From NCBI RefSeq assembly GCF_042651485.1, contig NZ_JBHSDH010000032.1, forward strand, positions 1-33,941: 33,941 nucleotides of DNA. The letters are read 5' to 3'. The notes under the pieces are model-generated. The model was not told the origin of the DNA. It saw nothing but the letters and a program-made list of their open reading frames with translations, and ran no database searches. Position numbers and translations under genes: made by a program. Positions 12,886 to 21,058 of the stretch are shown one piece after another; the stretch's first letter is position 1; each line of letters opens with the position of its first letter. Source of the DNA: Sphingorhabdus_B arenilitoris (GTDB lineage Bacteria; Pseudomonadota; Alphaproteobacteria; Sphingomonadales; Sphingomonadaceae).

Positions 12886-15192
12886 ATGGCAAAAGAAAAT
12901 AGCAGCACCAAAATTCAAGTCGCAAACGCAAAGGCCGAGGATTCCGGCCGCGGTCTTGCGCGTCTGTCGCGCGAAATCATGACGTCGCTGGCCCTACAAC
13001 AAGGGGATGTGATCGAAATCACCGGCAAACGTAGCACCGCAGCGCGCGTGGTTGATCCTTACCCCGAAGATGAGGGTTTGGAGATTATCCGGCTCGATGG
13101 ATTGCTGCGCGCCAATACTGGGGCGAGCGCAGGCGAAAAAGTGGAAATTGCCAAGGTAGAGTCCAAAGCCGCAACTAAGGTTGTGTTCGGCCCTGCACAG
13201 CGTGAAATGAGGCTGGAAGGTCCGCCGCAGGCATTGCAGCGCAGCTTCATGGGGCGGGTCTTTGTTGCAGGCGATATCGTTGCCACCCATGCGCAGCAGC
13301 GGGTCGCCCCCGATGATATGCCGCCGCAGCTGCGTCAGATGCTGGCCGCGCCGGCTTTCTCATTGGCGGAAATTCGGTTGGCGGTGGTGTCCACCGTGCC
13401 TAAGGGCGTGGTGCATATTGATGCGACCACCGAAATTGAGCTGCGCGCCGAATTTTCCGATGCGACGCAGGGACGCCGCGCCGACGTGACCTATGATGAT
13501 CTCGGCGGTATGGGCGATACCATCAATGCTTTACGCGAAATGGTCGAGTTGCCGCTGCGTTATCCGGAGCTGTTCACGCGGCTGGGCGTTGATCCGCCGC
13601 GCGGCGTGTTGCTCCACGGCCCCCCTGGCACCGGTAAAACCCGCCTTGCCCGCGCCGTGGCCAATGAAAGCGATGCGCAATTTTTCCTGATCAACGGCCC
13701 TGAAATCATGGGCAGCGCTTATGGCGAATCCGAAAAGAAGCTGCGCGAGGTTTTTGATGCAGCGGCCAAAGCGCAGCCGTCGATCCTGTTTATCGACGAA
13801 ATAGATTCGATCGCCCCGTCGCGGGACAAGGTGCATGGCGAGGCGGAAAAGCGGCTCGTGGCGCAGCTGCTCACCCTGATGGACGGGTTGGAGCCGCGCA
13901 CCAATTTGGTTGTCATCGCCGCCACCAACCGCCCTGACGCAATCGATGCCGCGCTGCGCCGTCCGGGGCGCTTTGACCGCGAAATTATCATCGGCGTTCC
14001 CGATGAAAGCGGACGGCGCGAAATTATCGGCATCCATACCCGCGGTATGCCGCTGGCCGATAATGTCGATTTGAAGGATCTGGCCCGTGCGACCTATGGT
14101 TTTGTCGGTGCGGACCTGTCCTCGCTATGCCGCGAAGCCGCGATAGAGGCAGTGCGCCGGATGATGCCGCAGATTGATTTTAGCGACGGCAGCCTGTCAC
14201 CCGAACTGCTCGAAAATATGCGTGTCACGCGTGATGATTTTACCGACGCGCTGAAACGCGTGCAGCCGTCGGCCATGCGTGAAGTGATGGTGCAGGTCCC
14301 CGATACACGCTGGTCGGATATTGGCGGCTTGGATGAGGCGCAAATGCGGTTGAAAGAGGGCGTTGAGCTACCGATGAAAAATCCGGAGGCTTTTCACCGC
14401 CTTGGTATTCGCCCGGCAAAGGGCTTTTTGCTATATGGCCCGCCCGGCACCGGCAAAACGCTGCTCGCCAAAGCAGTCGCGCGCGAGGCATCGGCGAATT
14501 TCATCGCGACAAAGGCGAGCGACCTGCTGAGCAAATGGTATGGCGAGAGCGAACAGCAAATTGCCCGCTTGTTTGCTCGTGCGCGGCAAGTGGCGCCAAC
14601 GATCATCTTCTTGGATGAGATAGACAGCCTTGCGCCCATTCGTTCCGGCGGAGCAGGCGGCGGCGCGCAAGTGAGCGAGCGAGTGGTCAACACGTTGCTT
14701 GCTGAAATGGATGGGCTCGAAGAAATGCAGTCGGTGGTGGTCATCGGTGCGACCAACCGGCCGACATTGATGGACCCCGCGTTGCTGCGCCCCGGACGCT
14801 TTGACGAGCTCGTTTATGTGACGGTGCCGGACAAGGCGGGGCGGCGGCGCATCCTGGCCATCCACACCGGCAAAATGCCGCTGGGCAAGGATGTTGACCT
14901 AGATGAAATTGCCGAGCGCACCGACCGTTATACCGGCGCAGACCTAGAGGATTTGGTTCGCCGTGCGGGCCTGTTCGCGCTGCGCGAAGATGAAAGCGGA
15001 GCAAAAGAGGTGCGCATGGACCATTTCAGCCAAGCGCTGAACGCCAGCCGGGCAACCGTGACGGTGGAGATGGAGGAAGAATATCGCACCATCGAAACCA
15101 AGCTAAAAACCGCCGCCTCCACCCCGCGCGGCATGGGTTTCGTCATGCCAGGCCAAGTCACGCCCACCAACGCCAGCAAGCATGAGGATTGA
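12886..15192 (+). CDS. CDC48/p97-family AAA+ ATPase
   Basis: A 768-residue double-ring AAA unfoldase. Residues from about 10 to 190 form the CDC48 N-domain (double-psi beta barrel followed by a small four-stranded domain). D1 has Walker A GPPGTGKT at about 245-252 and Walker B FIDEIDS near 302. D2 has GPPGTGKT at about 518-525 and FLDEIDS near 575. Both have the second-region NRP...RPGRFD arginine-finger motif. The family unfolds ubiquitin-like or damaged proteins in eukaryotes and archaea. Bacterial copies are sporadic, and their role is less clear, probably protein quality control. The start at 12886 has GGAAAGG upstream and lies after the RpoH-like promoter, consistent with heat-shock induction. 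Monocistronic as far as seen. Confidence 0.93.
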   Translation: MAKENSSTKIQVANAKAEDSGRGLARLSREIMTSLALQQGDVIEITGKRSTAARVVDPYPEDEGLEIIRLDGLLRANTGASAGEKVEIAKVESKAATKVVFGPAQREMRLEGPPQALQRSFMGRVFVAGDIVATHAQQRVAPDDMPPQLRQMLAAPAFSLAEIRLAVVSTVPKGVVHIDATTEIELRAEFSDATQGRRADVTYDDLGGMGDTINALREMVELPLRYPELFTRLGVDPPRGVLLHGPPGTGKTRLARAVANESDAQFFLINGPEIMGSAYGESEKKLREVFDAAAKAQPSILFIDEIDSIAPSRDKVHGEAEKRLVAQLLTLMDGLEPRTNLVVIAATNRPDAIDAALRRPGRFDREIIIGVPDESGRREIIGIHTRGMPLADNVDLKDLARATYGFVGADLSSLCREAAIEAVRRMMPQIDFSDGSLSPELLENMRVTRDDFTDALKRVQPSAMREVMVQVPDTRWSDIGGLDEAQMRLKEGVELPMKNPEAFHRLGIRPAKGFLLYGPPGTGKTLLAKAVAREASANFIATKASDLLSKWYGESEQQIARLFARARQVAPTIIFLDEIDSLAPIRSGGAGGGAQVSERVVNTLLAEMDGLEEMQSVVVIGATNRPTLMDPALLRPGRFDELVYVTVPDKAGRRRILAIHTGKMPLGKDVDLDEIAERTDRYTGADLEDLVRRAGLFALREDESGAKEVRMDHFSQALNASRATVTVEMEEEYRTIETKLKTAASTPRGMGFVMPGQVTPTNASKHED

Positions 15193-15325
15193 GGAGCGGG
15201 CAAATGTAACGATGGAATTTCTGACATTTTTTTGCGGAAATTACAGATGAAATAAATCGTTCAATTTCGGTTCATTTTTTTGGGCGTAATTTCAAAAAAC
15301 AAAGTTTGTTTGGGAGATATTATTT

Positions 15326-15673
15326 ATGACCGTGAAAAAATATTTGCCGTTATTGGCTGTCACTGCATCCTTGTTTGGCGCGAGCGCTGCGGGTGCAAAT
15401 GCTGTTGTCGATGGCGCAAATCAAAAGATGACTCTCGATTGCAAAGGCGGTCCGGCAGTGATTGATGGTGCCTATAATGATGTCGTATTCACTGGTGTTT
15501 GCACCAGCTTAAAAATTGACGGTGCATATAACAAAATCAAAATCACTTTGAAGCCCGGCGCGTCCGTATTTGTAGACGGGGCCTACAACGAAATTATGTG
15601 GCGGTCGGAGGGTAAAGAAAAACCACGAGTGTCCGTCGATGGTGCCGGTAACCGGATACTTCGCAGCAAATAG
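15326..15673 (+). CDS. Small exported DUF3060-type repeat protein
   Basis: A 115-residue protein with a clear signal peptide (KK, hydrophobic stretch, A-rich cleavage near residue 25 after AGANA). The mature part is about five repeats of the form V/I-D-G-A-Y-N followed by a hydrophobic beta strand (VIDGAYNDVVF, KIDGAYNKIKI, FVDGAYNEIMW, SVDGAGNRIL). Such periodic Asn-ended turns suggest a small right-handed beta-helix. This is the pattern of DUF3060 proteins, whose function is unknown. GGGAGA precedes the ATG. The 133 bases before it hold only A/T-rich sequence with weak hairpins. Two cysteines in the mature protein could form a disulphide in the periplasm. Confidence 0.75.
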   Translation: MTVKKYLPLLAVTASLFGASAAGANAVVDGANQKMTLDCKGGPAVIDGAYNDVVFTGVCTSLKIDGAYNKIKITLKPGASVFVDGAYNEIMWRSEGKEKPRVSVDGAGNRILRSK

Positions 15674-15761
15674 AATATCTCCACTCCTATGCCCGGCCCC
15701 TTGAGGGCCGTGCATGGCTTCGGCATAGCTATATCACCAGCGGTGGCGCTAGGTCCTCACC

Positions 15762-17129
15762 CTAATCCGCAGGTATCGCAAGCGCCCTTTTGCCCCAAAG
15801 GATCAAGAATGCCAGCGCTGCGGCCATGAGGATGAAGGTCGCCGGTTCCCATATGCTGAATAGCCATACGCCGAGCGCGGGTGCAGCGATATAGGCGGCG
15901 CCGTTGATGCTGGCGATTTTGCCAGCCACATCGCCTTGTTCGCTGCGCCGCACCGCGAGCGATGCGCCGGCGGTAAAGCCCGGCCGGTATAGGCCAAAGC
16001 CCAAAGAGGCGAGGGCAAAACCGGTGCTGATCCCGTAAAAATCGTGGCTGGCCCCGGTCATACTGACGCCGATGAGCGCCAATATGCTGCCCCACAGCAC
16101 CGATGCTTTGGGTCCAAGCGACAATATGGGGATCAGGCCCCATTGCGCCAGCAGCGTCGCCATCGCGCCGATGAACATCACGCTGCCAATGGCTTGAACC
16201 GCGCCTGATGGATCGTCATGCAGGCCAAGGCGGTCGCGGACCAAAAAGCCGACCACGCCCATCATGACCGCCTGCGCGTGCCCGCCGATCAGGCCCGCGA
16301 TGAGCCACGGCAAAACTCGCCGGTCGCGCCAAGGCAGGTGTGCAGGCGGCGTAGCATTTTTGGGCGAACCCAAAGGAGCGTTGTCCTCTTCGTCATTCGG
16401 GCGGCCGACCTGCGCCGAGCTAGGGTAACTGGTGATTGTGCCGCGTGCTTCAAATCGCGGTGTATCGGCAGGCAAATAGCAATATAGCGCCACTAGCACG
16501 CCCACACCGAACAGTGCAAAGATAATCATCGGCCCTGCAAGGCCGAGCGGGTAGAAAACAAGGAAATGGGCGATAGCCGGACCGATGACGGTGCCGAGGC
16601 CAAAGGACGAAGCAAGCAGCGATAGCGCCTTTGTCCGTTCTGCCCGTTCGGTGCGCGCGGCGACATAGGCCTGCACGGCGGGCGGGGCTGCGCTGCCAAA
16701 TGCGCCATAGAGGCTGCGGAACAAGGCGAAGAGGACGAAGGTCGCCGTTGCTCCCAAAAAGCCTTCCAGCCCCAGCCATAGCATCAAACCGCACAGGCCC
16801 ATCGAGGAGATAAATCCATAGGTGCCAAGCGTCATCAGTTGCTTTCGCCCGCGCCGATCGGACAAATGCGCCCATTTCGGCGCGGTGATAACCCACAATA
16901 ATGCCGACCAGCTGAACGCGAGGCTGACCCATACATCGGCGATGTCAAGCTGACTTGAGATAGCGGGCAGGATGGATTGCATCGCGGTATTGCCCGCTGC
17001 CGCAACGAGCATCACAAGGAATAAAATCACCAGCCGCCCGTTGGGAATTGCGGCGGCAATCGCATTGGGCGAGTCATTGGGACCGGACGAGTCTTTGGGA
17101 TTGGGGGAGGGGCCCATGCTATTGCTCAT
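15762..17129 (-). CDS. Major facilitator superfamily (MFS) transporter
   Basis: About 455 residues with a polar, Pro/Ser/Asn-rich N-terminus of about 30 residues and 12 predicted membrane helices. The loop 2-3 motif HLSDRRGRKQLM is the classic MFS motif A of drug/H+ antiporters. A long cytoplasmic loop separates the two six-helix halves. The start at 17129 overlaps the upstream ABM gene stop as ATGA. The frame also extends to 17144, but the overlap arrangement favours the shorter form. Pairing with an ABM-fold small protein suggests an efflux/detoxification unit. The substrate is unknown. Confidence 0.88.
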   Translation of the reverse strand: MSNSMGPSPNPKDSSGPNDSPNAIAAAIPNGRLVILFLVMLVAAAGNTAMQSILPAISSQLDIADVWVSLAFSWSALLWVITAPKWAHLSDRRGRKQLMTLGTYGFISSMGLCGLMLWLGLEGFLGATATFVLFALFRSLYGAFGSAAPPAVQAYVAARTERAERTKALSLLASSFGLGTVIGPAIAHFLVFYPLGLAGPMIIFALFGVGVLVALYCYLPADTPRFEARGTITSYPSSAQVGRPNDEEDNAPLGSPKNATPPAHLPWRDRRVLPWLIAGLIGGHAQAVMMGVVGFLVRDRLGLHDDPSGAVQAIGSVMFIGAMATLLAQWGLIPILSLGPKASVLWGSILALIGVSMTGASHDFYGISTGFALASLGFGLYRPGFTAGASLAVRRSEQGDVAGKIASINGAAYIAAPALGVWLFSIWEPATFILMAAALAFLILWGKRALAIPAD

Positions 17130-17452
17130 TGCGCTTTTTCCCAATCATAGCTGCGTTCGGTGGCGGCGACGTGCAAATCATAATGGCTGTACCAACGGTC
17201 ACGTCCAGCGTCGCGGATAGCGCGGTGACGCGGATGGTCGCGCCATGCCTTGGCGGCGGTATCATCGGCCCAATAGCTCACCGTGATACCCAGCCCATTG
17301 GCGTCCCGAACGCTATCGATTCCGCAATAGCCGGGTTGCTGCTGCGCCAGCTGGATCATTTCCTCTGCCGCTTCGGCATAGCCTGCGCCGTCTTGCGCCG
17401 TGCGCTGGGCGACGAAAATGACAGCAATGGTTCCGGCGGGATAACAGGTCAT
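17126..17452 (-). CDS. Antibiotic biosynthesis monooxygenase (ABM)-fold protein
   Basis: About 108 residues of the dimeric alpha+beta barrel ABM family: IAVIFVAQRT strand, AEEMIQLAQQQPGYCGIDSVRD, then ITVSYWADDTAAKAWRDHPRHRAIRDAGRDRWYSHYDL. The conserved W-x(n)-W/H residues of the family are visible. Members range from quinol monooxygenases to simple stress proteins, so the activity is open. ATG at 17452 is preferred over a TTG at 17500 because the family begins close to the first strand. Neither start has a strong ribosome binding site. It is translationally coupled to the MFS gene. Confidence 0.8.
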   Translation of the reverse strand: MTCYPAGTIAVIFVAQRTAQDGAGYAEAAEEMIQLAQQQPGYCGIDSVRDANGLGITVSYWADDTAAKAWRDHPRHRAIRDAGRDRWYSHYDLHVAATERSYDWEKAQ

Positions 17453-17589
17453 ATGGCTGCCATAAGCGGATATGCGTGCGGGCGGCAAGAATAGTTGCAA
17501 ATCACCATGTTGTTTTTTCTGTAACAGGCTTGCAACACAGCGTCAGTTTTGCGACTAGGGCGGGTCCCTGAAATTTGGAATAAGCCAAT

Positions 17590-18216
17590 ATGACATCTTC
17601 AAGCCTCAGCAAAACGCGCCTGATCGACCGCGTGAAAACAAAGGTCAGCCGTTTCTTTGGCCCGTGGGGCGTGTTTTTCAAAGGCTTTATGAAGCATCCG
17701 GTTATGGTCGGGTCGATCATCCCGTCGTCTTCGCGCACGGTGCATAAAATGCTGGCTCCGGTTGATTGGGAAAATACGACTTTATTTGTCGAATATGGCC
17801 CCGGCATCGGCACATTTTGTCAGCCGGTGTTGGACCGGATGCGGCCCGATGCGAAATTGATCGTGATCGATTTGAACCCTGACTTTGTCGACTATTTGCG
17901 CAAGTCTATTCACGATAGCCGTTTTGTCGCGGTACATGGGTCGGCGGCGGACGTGAATCAGATTATTCGCGATTTCGGCTTTCAACATGCCGATTATATT
18001 CTGTCCGGCCTGCCATTTTCCACATTGCCGGATGATTTGGGTCCAGTCATCGCCGCCGAAACGGCCAAGGCGATACGTCCGGGCGGAGCATTTCTGGTAT
18101 ATCAGTTTCGGGCCCGTTGCCGCGATTTCATGGCGCCGCATTTTAAGAAAATCGACCATGGTTTTGAAGCGTGGAACATCCTCCCCTGCCATTTATTTTG
18201 GGGCTGGAAAGAGTGA
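17590..18216 (+). CDS. Phospholipid N-methyltransferase-like (PmtA-type) SAM methyltransferase
   Basis: A 208-residue class I SAM-dependent methyltransferase. An amphipathic N-terminus carries KHPVMVGSIIPSS, the signature start of rhizobial PmtA-like enzymes. Motif I is VEYGPGIGTF near residue 68, followed by VIDLNPDF for the ribose hydroxyls and SGLPFSTLPDD as motif IV. The enzyme class converts phosphatidylethanolamine to methylated forms and phosphatidylcholine at the membrane surface. rRNA dimethylase-like activity is a weaker alternative. The gene ends 9 bases from the convergent cardiolipin-synthase-like gene, so two phospholipid headgroup enzymes lie tail to tail. Confidence 0.8.
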   Translation: MTSSSLSKTRLIDRVKTKVSRFFGPWGVFFKGFMKHPVMVGSIIPSSSRTVHKMLAPVDWENTTLFVEYGPGIGTFCQPVLDRMRPDAKLIVIDLNPDFVDYLRKSIHDSRFVAVHGSAADVNQIIRDFGFQHADYILSGLPFSTLPDDLGPVIAAETAKAIRPGGAFLVYQFRARCRDFMAPHFKKIDHGFEAWNILPCHLFWGWKE

Positions 18217-18225
18217 CGATTGGGC

Positions 18226-19434
18226 TCATTTGTTCAATTTATCAGTCAATAAATTTGCCGGTTTTCGGAGCAATCCAAATTTGATCCTGCGGCCGATGGT
18301 ATAGTCCAGCGTATTGACGAGCAGATAAGCAAGCCCCTGCTTGATCCGCCGGAACAAGCCGCTGCGTTTCGCATGTTTGATCAGCGTTTGTTCTTCGCTG
18401 TCCTGTGCCATCGCGGTTAAATGGCTGCGGACAAATTCGGCTACCTCCCGGTCGTCGATGCGAACCATAATTTCCATATTGATGAACAAGCTGCGAATAT
18501 CGAGATTTGCCGAACCGATATAGCTGATATCGTCGATGACAATAATCTTGCAATGGAGCGGGCGTGTTTGAAATTCGAAAATGCGCGCACCGCGTTTCAG
18601 CAAATAGCGATATAGCGACCGAGCGGCCGGGATCGTTGCCCCATTGTCGGTTTTTCCGGCCATAATTAACGTAGAATTTCCGCGCCTTGTGACCTTTGCA
18701 ATCCGCCGCAATATGGATTGAGAGGGCGAAAAATAGGCTGCGGCAAAGTGGAGTTGCTCGGCCCTTTCCAAATCCCGTTTCAGCGATAATGCCCATGACG
18801 ATATCCGGTTGGTCGGCCCGCCCAGCAACCAGGAAATTTTGCTGTCTTGCGGTTTCCAATCCTGTATCAGCTTGCGTAATTGTCCAAACCGCACCCCGCC
18901 ATCTGCGGTAATTTTCCGCAGCTCCTCATAATATCGCGCAAGCGCCTCTACATTTTCACCGATAATAATAACGCCGAAATCTTCCCAGCTTTTATCTCCT
19001 GCGCGGCCAAAATAATGATCGGTTATATTATAGCCGCCTATTAAGGCGCTGCTTCGGTCCGCGATGAGTATCTTTTGGTGGTTGCGAATGAAATAGCCCA
19101 TATTCCAACGCGAGCTGAAACGGTTGAACCGGCCTCCTGCGCCGGCAATCTTGTCGAAAAAGCTGTCCTGCGTGTCTGCTGATCCGAAGCTGTCAACGAT
19201 CAGGTCGACCGATACACCGCGGCGCAATGCGTTCATGAGGGCGGCCATCACTTGCCGTCCGCTTTCATCGTCACGAAACATATAGCTGAACATCAAGATG
19301 CTGCGCTGCGCCCCGTCAATAAGGCGCAATACCGCCGCCAGCCTGCTTTCCGGATCGCTGATCAGATATAGATCATGTCCGCCTACGTGGCTATGTTTGC
19401 CCGGCAATTCAAGGCTTTTGGGGCTTGACGTCAT
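18226..19434 (-). CDS. Phospholipase D-family protein, probable cardiolipin synthase
   Basis: A 402-residue PLD-superfamily enzyme with two HKD motifs: H119-Q-K121...D126 in NHQKILIADRS and H294-C-K296...D301 in LHCKIIVIDD, each followed by the GG/GSAN strand (IGGYNITD, IGSANLD). There are no N-terminal membrane helices, unlike ClsA, so it resembles the soluble ClsB/ClsC-type group. Cardiolipin synthases join two phosphatidylglycerols, or PG with PE. A phosphodiesterase with another substrate remains possible. The ATG at 19434 lacks a strong Shine-Dalgarno. It is divergent from rpoZ across 129 bases. Confidence 0.85.
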   Translation of the reverse strand: MTSSPKSLELPGKHSHVGGHDLYLISDPESRLAAVLRLIDGAQRSILMFSYMFRDDESGRQVMAALMNALRRGVSVDLIVDSFGSADTQDSFFDKIAGAGGRFNRFSSRWNMGYFIRNHQKILIADRSSALIGGYNITDHYFGRAGDKSWEDFGVIIIGENVEALARYYEELRKITADGGVRFGQLRKLIQDWKPQDSKISWLLGGPTNRISSWALSLKRDLERAEQLHFAAAYFSPSQSILRRIAKVTRRGNSTLIMAGKTDNGATIPAARSLYRYLLKRGARIFEFQTRPLHCKIIVIDDISYIGSANLDIRSLFINMEIMVRIDDREVAEFVRSHLTAMAQDSEEQTLIKHAKRSGLFRRIKQGLAYLLVNTLDYTIGRRIKFGLLRKPANLLTDKLNK

Positions 19435-19492
19435 GTATAGGAGATAGGGACCGATTATGGCCCGTGCAAGCGCCGTCGCACATTGCTTTTCA

Positions 19493-19521
19493 TTGACAAT
19501 TGCGGGGTGTCGGCCTAATGG
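19493..19521 (+). promoter_or_regulatory. Sigma70-type promoter for rpoZ
   Basis: A perfect -35 TTGACA (19493-19498), 17-base spacer, and TAATGG as -10. Transcription would start about 35 bases before the rpoZ ATG. Confidence 0.5.
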
Positions 19522-19563
19522 CGTGTCAACTTTCCGATATAACTATGAGAATCAGGAGCCGAT

Positions 19564-19908
19564 ATGGCGCGCGTTACCGTTGAAGATTGTGTTGATAAGG
19601 TCACAAACCGTTTTGACCTTGTGCTGCTTGCTGCTGAGCGGGCGCGGGAAATAGCTGGCGGTGCAGAGCTGACCTTGGACCGTGACCGCGATAAAAATCC
19701 GGTTGTTGCCCTGCGCGAGATTGCCGAGCAAACCGTTAAGCCTAATCAGCTTATGGAAGGTTTGACCCAAAGCCTGCAGAAAGTTCAAATTGACGAAGAT
19801 GAAACGCCCGACGAAATTGGCTCAATCAGCCTGTCTGCCGAAGCGCTTCGCCTGACAGCGGCTGCACCGGCGCGCGGTGCCAGTGTTGCGCGGGATTATG
19901 ACCGGTAA
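19564..19908 (+). CDS. rpoZ: DNA-directed RNA polymerase omega subunit
   Basis: A 114-residue protein beginning MARVTVEDCVDKVTNRFDLVLLAAERAREI, the unmistakable omega signature. The NPVVALREIAE helix follows, and the tail is acidic and Ala-rich as is usual in alphaproteobacteria. Omega assists assembly of the beta' subunit and links polymerase to ppGpp in other bacteria. In many alphaproteobacteria spoT/rel follows rpoZ, but here a strong terminator follows directly and no such gene is seen. CAGGAG lies 6 bases before the ATG. Confidence 0.97.
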   Translation: MARVTVEDCVDKVTNRFDLVLLAAERAREIAGGAELTLDRDRDKNPVVALREIAEQTVKPNQLMEGLTQSLQKVQIDEDETPDEIGSISLSAEALRLTAAAPARGASVARDYDR

Positions 19909-19929
19909 TCATTGCCGATAATGTATTTC

Positions 19930-19958
19930 AAAAGCCCGGCCTCGCTCCGGGCTTTTTT
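19930..19958 (+). terminator. Rho-independent terminator of rpoZ
   Basis: AAAAGCCCGG pairs perfectly with CCGGGCTTTT around a 7-base loop and is followed by further T. The minus-strand side also ends in four T, so it can serve the convergent DUF3800 gene too. Confidence 0.9.
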
Positions 19959-19969
19959 ATGCCCAGCGT

Positions 19970-20569
19970 TCATATGTCGGGCAGGATATGCATGACGATC
20001 CGGCCATTTTGCAAAAGAGGTTCGGCAATCGCCGCAAGCCGGGCCTGACGGTCGGTCACCAATGCGCGGTTGAAAAATGTGTTGGCAATGACATCGGCGA
20101 TTTGCAGGCCAGCCAGCTTGTGACTTTCCTCGAGCCGCACCTGCCCCCATTGGCCTACCTGATCGGCTATATCACTTCGGATCAGCTCCAGCGTCCGTTC
20201 GCCATAGCGTCCATCATCCAGGATCACATCACCGCATCCGCCGGTTTGCGGCAACATGGCGCCGATTACCTCATTGGCTAGCTGTGTGTAAATTTCTATG
20301 TCATGCTCGCCGCGGTCCGCTCCTTCGTCCGGTTTTAGCGCGGATATCGCTATGCCGACCGTGGCACGGCCAGCGGTTTTTTCGAATAGCTCAAAAATAT
20401 AAGCGCGCTCGGCCATGTCGATCCGGCTGCCCTTCAACTCTGTGCGCAGGCCAGTGACTTCGCGGTAGCGTTGCAGCAGCGCATCGGCCTCTTCCTCTTC
20501 AATATGGACGCCAGCAAATGTCATCACCCCGCGCCCGACGCCGCCGCTTTCATCGCAATAAATGGGCAT
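19970..20569 (-). CDS. DUF3800-domain protein
   Basis: A 199-residue protein matching the DUF3800 pattern. An N-terminal strand carries CDESGG (D6, E7), LKGSRI lies near residue 45, DDGRYGERTLELI in the middle, and a C-terminal EESHKLAGLQIADVIAN helix ends the domain. These conserved acidic residues give the family a predicted RNase H-like fold, suggesting nuclease or transposase-derived activity, but the function is not established. AGGA lies 8 bases upstream of the ATG. It follows the small secreted-protein gene by 22 bases and faces rpoZ. DUF3800 proteins are often found in mobile or defence contexts, but no other such genes are here. Confidence 0.7.
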   Translation of the reverse strand: MPIYCDESGGVGRGVMTFAGVHIEEEEADALLQRYREVTGLRTELKGSRIDMAERAYIFELFEKTAGRATVGIAISALKPDEGADRGEHDIEIYTQLANEVIGAMLPQTGGCGDVILDDGRYGERTLELIRSDIADQVGQWGQVRLEESHKLAGLQIADVIANTFFNRALVTDRQARLAAIAEPLLQNGRIVMHILPDI

Positions 20570-20591
20570 GATTGTGTCCTGTGACGGAGGC

Positions 20592-20954
20592 TTAGCAGGG
20601 ATAACGGCGGATCAATATTTCGCGCAATGCCTGTGTGACCGACATTTTGCTGCGCCGGTTGGATGGAATTTTGCCAAATTCAGCCAGCATCTTGTTGGCG
20701 TCCATTCCGTGATTATCGGGGATGCAGAATAGTGGGTTTCCAGCTGCTTTGGCGCGATCATTTTCGGCCTTAACTGCTTTTCCGGCGCTCCTCATTTCCG
20801 ACATGAGTGGTCTTATTTCAGGCGACAAGATGGCGGCGGTTCCCTTTTTCTGAAGCGCCAAACCTTTGACGTAGAAGCTTTGCGCATCCATTGCGTGCGC
20901 GACCGCTGGCATCGCCGCCAACATCAATAAAACCGCCAAAAGCCTGATACCCAT
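20592..20954 (-). CDS. Small exported protein, possibly Rap1a/Tai-like
   Basis: 120 residues with a signal peptide (cleavage likely after VAHA, residue 21). The mature part is helical and Lys-rich (SFYVKGLALQKKG, KAVKAENDRAKAAG) and has two cysteines, one in FCIPDN and one in the final YPC. A spaced C-x-P and a C-terminal alpha helix ending in YPC resemble the Rap1a/Tai immunity-protein domain. In sphingomonads such proteins are common without toxin partners, so immunity is not implied. AAGGAG sits 6 bases before the ATG. Function unknown. Confidence 0.65.
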   Translation of the reverse strand: MGIRLLAVLLMLAAMPAVAHAMDAQSFYVKGLALQKKGTAAILSPEIRPLMSEMRSAGKAVKAENDRAKAAGNPLFCIPDNHGMDANKMLAEFGKIPSNRRSKMSVTQALREILIRRYPC

Positions 20955-21015
20955 ATCTGCTCCTTCATCCGATATGCGAAAGATTACAAGCTTGGGTCAT
21001 TTTGTAAATATTTGA

Positions 21016-21057
21016 TTTACCGGACCATATCCGATTGCTCAGAACGGGTCCGGTAAA
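21016..21057 (-). terminator. 11-bp hairpin directly after ftsH
   Basis: TTTACCGGACC (21016-21026) and GGTCCGGTAAA (21047-21057) pair perfectly across a 20-base loop, beginning one base after the ftsH stop. On the minus strand it is followed by A/T-rich sequence without a true T-run, so it may terminate weakly or protect the ftsH mRNA 3' end. Confidence 0.5.
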
Positions 21058-21058
21058 C

